Positions 7,186-8,679 of a stretch of 8,679 nt of DNA are shown one piece after another. This DNA is from Caulobacteraceae bacterium (GTDB lineage: Bacteria > Pseudomonadota > Alphaproteobacteria > Caulobacterales > Caulobacteraceae). The stretch spans positions 1 through 8,679 of the forward strand of contig CANKPO010000044.1 of assembly GCA_947484535.1 (NCBI GenBank), in the 5' to 3' direction. The notes under the pieces were generated by a model that saw only the letters and a program-made list of their open reading frames with translations, did not search any database and was not told the DNA's origin. The position numbers were made by a program, and so were the translations under genes. Within the stretch, counting starts at the first letter, position 1. Each line of letters starts with the position of its first letter.

Positions 7186-8192
7186 GCGACGCTGTTATCC
7201 ATAGTCTTCACGGGGAAGAGGCGGTTCCGCTGATCCCGCGAAGCCTCTATCTGGAGGCCTATCTGGCGCCTTTTCAGCCGTGGTTGGAAAAGCAAACTGT
7301 GACGGAAATCCTCGTCAACCGTCCAGGAGAGCTCTGGATCGAGGATGCCACATGCAAGGGCATGCAGCGTATCGAGGCGCCCAAGGTTGACGACACGCTG
7401 TTGCAGCGGTTGTCAGAACAGGTCGCCCGCATCAGCCATCAGGGGATCAATCGCGAAAACCCCCTCCTGTCGGCCACCCTGCCCACCGGTGAACGGATCC
7501 AGCTTTGTGGTCCGCCCGCGACCCGCAGCCATTGGGCCTTGGCCATCCGGCGCCATCGGCTCTTGGATATTTCGCTGGAATCCTATGATCCAGGTCCCCT
7601 CCAGCCGGTCGTGGACCATCCGCCAATCGATCCGTCCCTTGAGCCTATTCGGTACTTGAGAGACGCCATTCTTCGCCGGCAAACCATTTTGATTTCGGGC
7701 GGGACATCCACGGGCAAGACGACCTTTCTCAATTCAATGTTGCGCCAAATTCCGAGCGAAGAACGCGTGGTCCTTGTCGAAGATACCGCTGAGCTGAAGC
7801 TGGCGGGCGCGAACGGCGTTGGCTTGATCGCGGTCAAGGGCGAGACGGGCGAGGCGCGGATATCCACGGACGACCTGTTGCAAGCGGCCTTGCGCCTGCG
7901 ACCGGACCGGATTGTCTTGGGTGAGCTGCGCGGTCGCGAGACGGTGAGTTTCTTGCGCGCGATCAACACCGGCCATCCTGGTTCCTTCTCAACGATCCAT
8001 GCCAATTCGCCGCGCGGGGCCTTGGAGCAGATCGCGCTGATGGCCATGCAGACCGGCATCGGCCTGACCCGGCGCGAGACCATTGAATATGCCGCCTCTG
8101 TCATTGATGTGGTTGTGCAGCTTGAACGGCGCGACGGTCGACGCCAGATCTCGGCGCTAGCCTCTGCTCGAGATCTTGTTTCGCCGTCTTAG
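7182..8192 (+). CDS. virB11: VirB11 secretion ATPase
   Basis: A 336-aa VirB11/PulE-family hexameric ATPase at the cytoplasmic face of the inner membrane. It is full length. The N-terminal domain (about 25-130) includes VTEILVNRPGELWIE (40-54). The C-terminal RecA-like domain has all expected motifs: Walker A GGTSTGKT (173-180), Asp box EDTAEL (200-205), Walker B RPDRIVLGELRG (240-251) and His box GHPGSFSTIHANS (264-276). All key residues are intact, so an active enzyme is expected. The start overlaps the virB10 stop (ATGA), with GAAGG (7167-7171) 10 nt upstream. It is the last gene of the T4SS run; no virD4 coupling gene follows within the window. Confidence 0.95.
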   Translation: MSDAVIHSLHGEEAVPLIPRSLYLEAYLAPFQPWLEKQTVTEILVNRPGELWIEDATCKGMQRIEAPKVDDTLLQRLSEQVARISHQGINRENPLLSATLPTGERIQLCGPPATRSHWALAIRRHRLLDISLESYDPGPLQPVVDHPPIDPSLEPIRYLRDAILRRQTILISGGTSTGKTTFLNSMLRQIPSEERVVLVEDTAELKLAGANGVGLIAVKGETGEARISTDDLLQAALRLRPDRIVLGELRGRETVSFLRAINTGHPGSFSTIHANSPRGALEQIALMAMQTGIGLTRRETIEYAASVIDVVVQLERRDGRRQISALASARDLVSPS

Positions 8193-8206
8193 CGACCACC
8201 GCGACT

Positions 8207-8225
8207 GCCCCTGCCTCATAGGGGC
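8207..8225 (+). terminator. Weak hairpin after virB11
   Basis: A 6-bp stem (GCCCCT 8207-8212 with AGGGGC 8220-8225) closes a 7-nt loop, 14 nt after the virB11 stop. No T-tract follows, so it is at best a weak or factor-dependent terminator. Transcription may continue into the pstS-like gene. Confidence 0.25.
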
Positions 8226-8262
8226 CGAACTTGAACTGTCTATCGGTTATTTCACGCCTCAA

Positions 8263-8268
8263 GAGGGA
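8263..8268 (+). promoter_or_regulatory. Ribosome binding site of the pstS-like gene
   Basis: GAGGGA lies 10 nt before ATG 8279 and 7 nt before the adjacent in-frame GTG 8276. ATG followed by Lys-Asn gives a normal signal peptide start and is preferred; GTG would add only one residue. Confidence 0.5.
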
Positions 8269-8278
8269 AGACTAAGTG

Positions 8279-8679
8279 ATGAAAAACTATCTTGCCATGG
8301 CCGCGGCCGTCGCCCTGTTGGCCTCCGCCAACAGTGCTCAGGCTGCACGGGACTATGTCTGGGCCGCCGGTTCCTCAACCCTTTTCCCCTTCTCCACGCG
8401 GGTTGCGGAAAACTTTGCCAAAAAGACGGGCCGCAAGGCGCCGAAGGTCGAATCGCTCGGCACCGGCGGCGGCATCAAGCTGTTTTGCTCGGGTTCTGGT
8501 GAAGGCTTCCCAGACATTGCCAATGCCTCGCGTCCGATGAAGCGCTCGGAATTTGACCAGTGCCAAAAGAAGGGCGTCAAGGATATCATCCAGCTTAAGA
8601 TTGGCTTTGACGGCATTGCCGTCGCCGTCGACAAGGATGGCAGCAACTACAATCTGACGACCCAAAATCTCTATCAGGG
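8279..8679 (+). CDS. pstS: PstS-type periplasmic phosphate-binding protein (5' part)
   Basis: This is the first 133 codons of a gene that runs off the right edge. Residues 1-22 form a signal peptide (hydrophobic run, SAQA then A). The mature start DYVWAAGSSTLFPFST (25-40) carries the Gly-Ser-Ser-Thr segment that binds phosphate in PstS proteins. GTGGGIKLFCSG (61-72) and DIANASRPMK (79-88) are the next two conserved ligand-binding regions. Cys70 and Cys95 could form a disulfide. PstS captures inorganic phosphate in the periplasm and hands it to PstCAB, whose genes would be expected downstream, outside the window. It starts 86 nt after virB11 on the same strand, so it may have its own promoter or be partly co-transcribed with the T4SS operon. 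A PstS-like protein without a transport role cannot be excluded from this fragment. Confidence 0.85.
   Translation, partial: MKNYLAMAAAVALLASANSAQAARDYVWAAGSSTLFPFSTRVAENFAKKTGRKAPKVESLGTGGGIKLFCSGSGEGFPDIANASRPMKRSEFDQCQKKGVKDIIQLKIGFDGIAVAVDKDGSNYNLTTQNLYQ

Noticed and set aside
8236..8253. Possible Pho box before pstS (CTGTCTA at 8236-8242)
   Set aside because: The first 7-mer matches 5 of 7, but the next at 11-bp spacing (TTATTTC, 8247-8253) does not match. No second repeat supports it.

Overview
The window is one strand-consistent (+) stretch from an alphaproteobacterium. The TonB-dependent receptor tail, the style of the PstS N-terminus and the promoter-like element suggest Caulobacterales or Sphingomonadales. 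This is an inference from protein style and a GC content of roughly 60% by eye, not a taxonomic assignment.

Layout: (1) positions 1-252 hold the C-terminal end of a TonB-dependent outer-membrane receptor, followed by a strong hairpin terminator (271-301). (2) An intergenic stretch (302-445) carries three CTG-headed 7-mers at exact 11-bp spacing (370-398), the first a perfect CTGTCAT. It looks like a PhoB-binding Pho box, followed by a GCTAATAG -10-like element (396-403). (3) Positions 446-8192 are a compact type IV secretion system (T4SS) operon in the order virB1-virB2-virB3-virB4-virB6-virB9-virB10-virB11. Five of its seven junctions are 4-nt ATGA stop/start overlaps, so it almost certainly forms one transcript with coupled translation. 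(4) After an 86-nt gap with a weak hairpin, a pstS-type periplasmic phosphate-binding protein gene starts at 8279 and runs off the window end.

How it fits together: VirB1 opens the peptidoglycan. VirB2 is the pilin. VirB3, VirB4, VirB6 and VirB11 form the inner-membrane complex and its ATPases. VirB9 and VirB10 form the core channel to the outer membrane. No virB5, virB7 or virB8 gene is present, the junctions leave no room for them, and no virD4 coupling protein, relaxase or other conjugation gene is seen.

The most interesting point is the pairing of a Pho-box-like promoter in front of the T4SS operon with a pstS gene directly behind it. This suggests a reduced T4SS that may be induced by phosphate starvation. 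That is a hypothesis: the sequence shows the motif and the gene order, not the regulation or the substrate.
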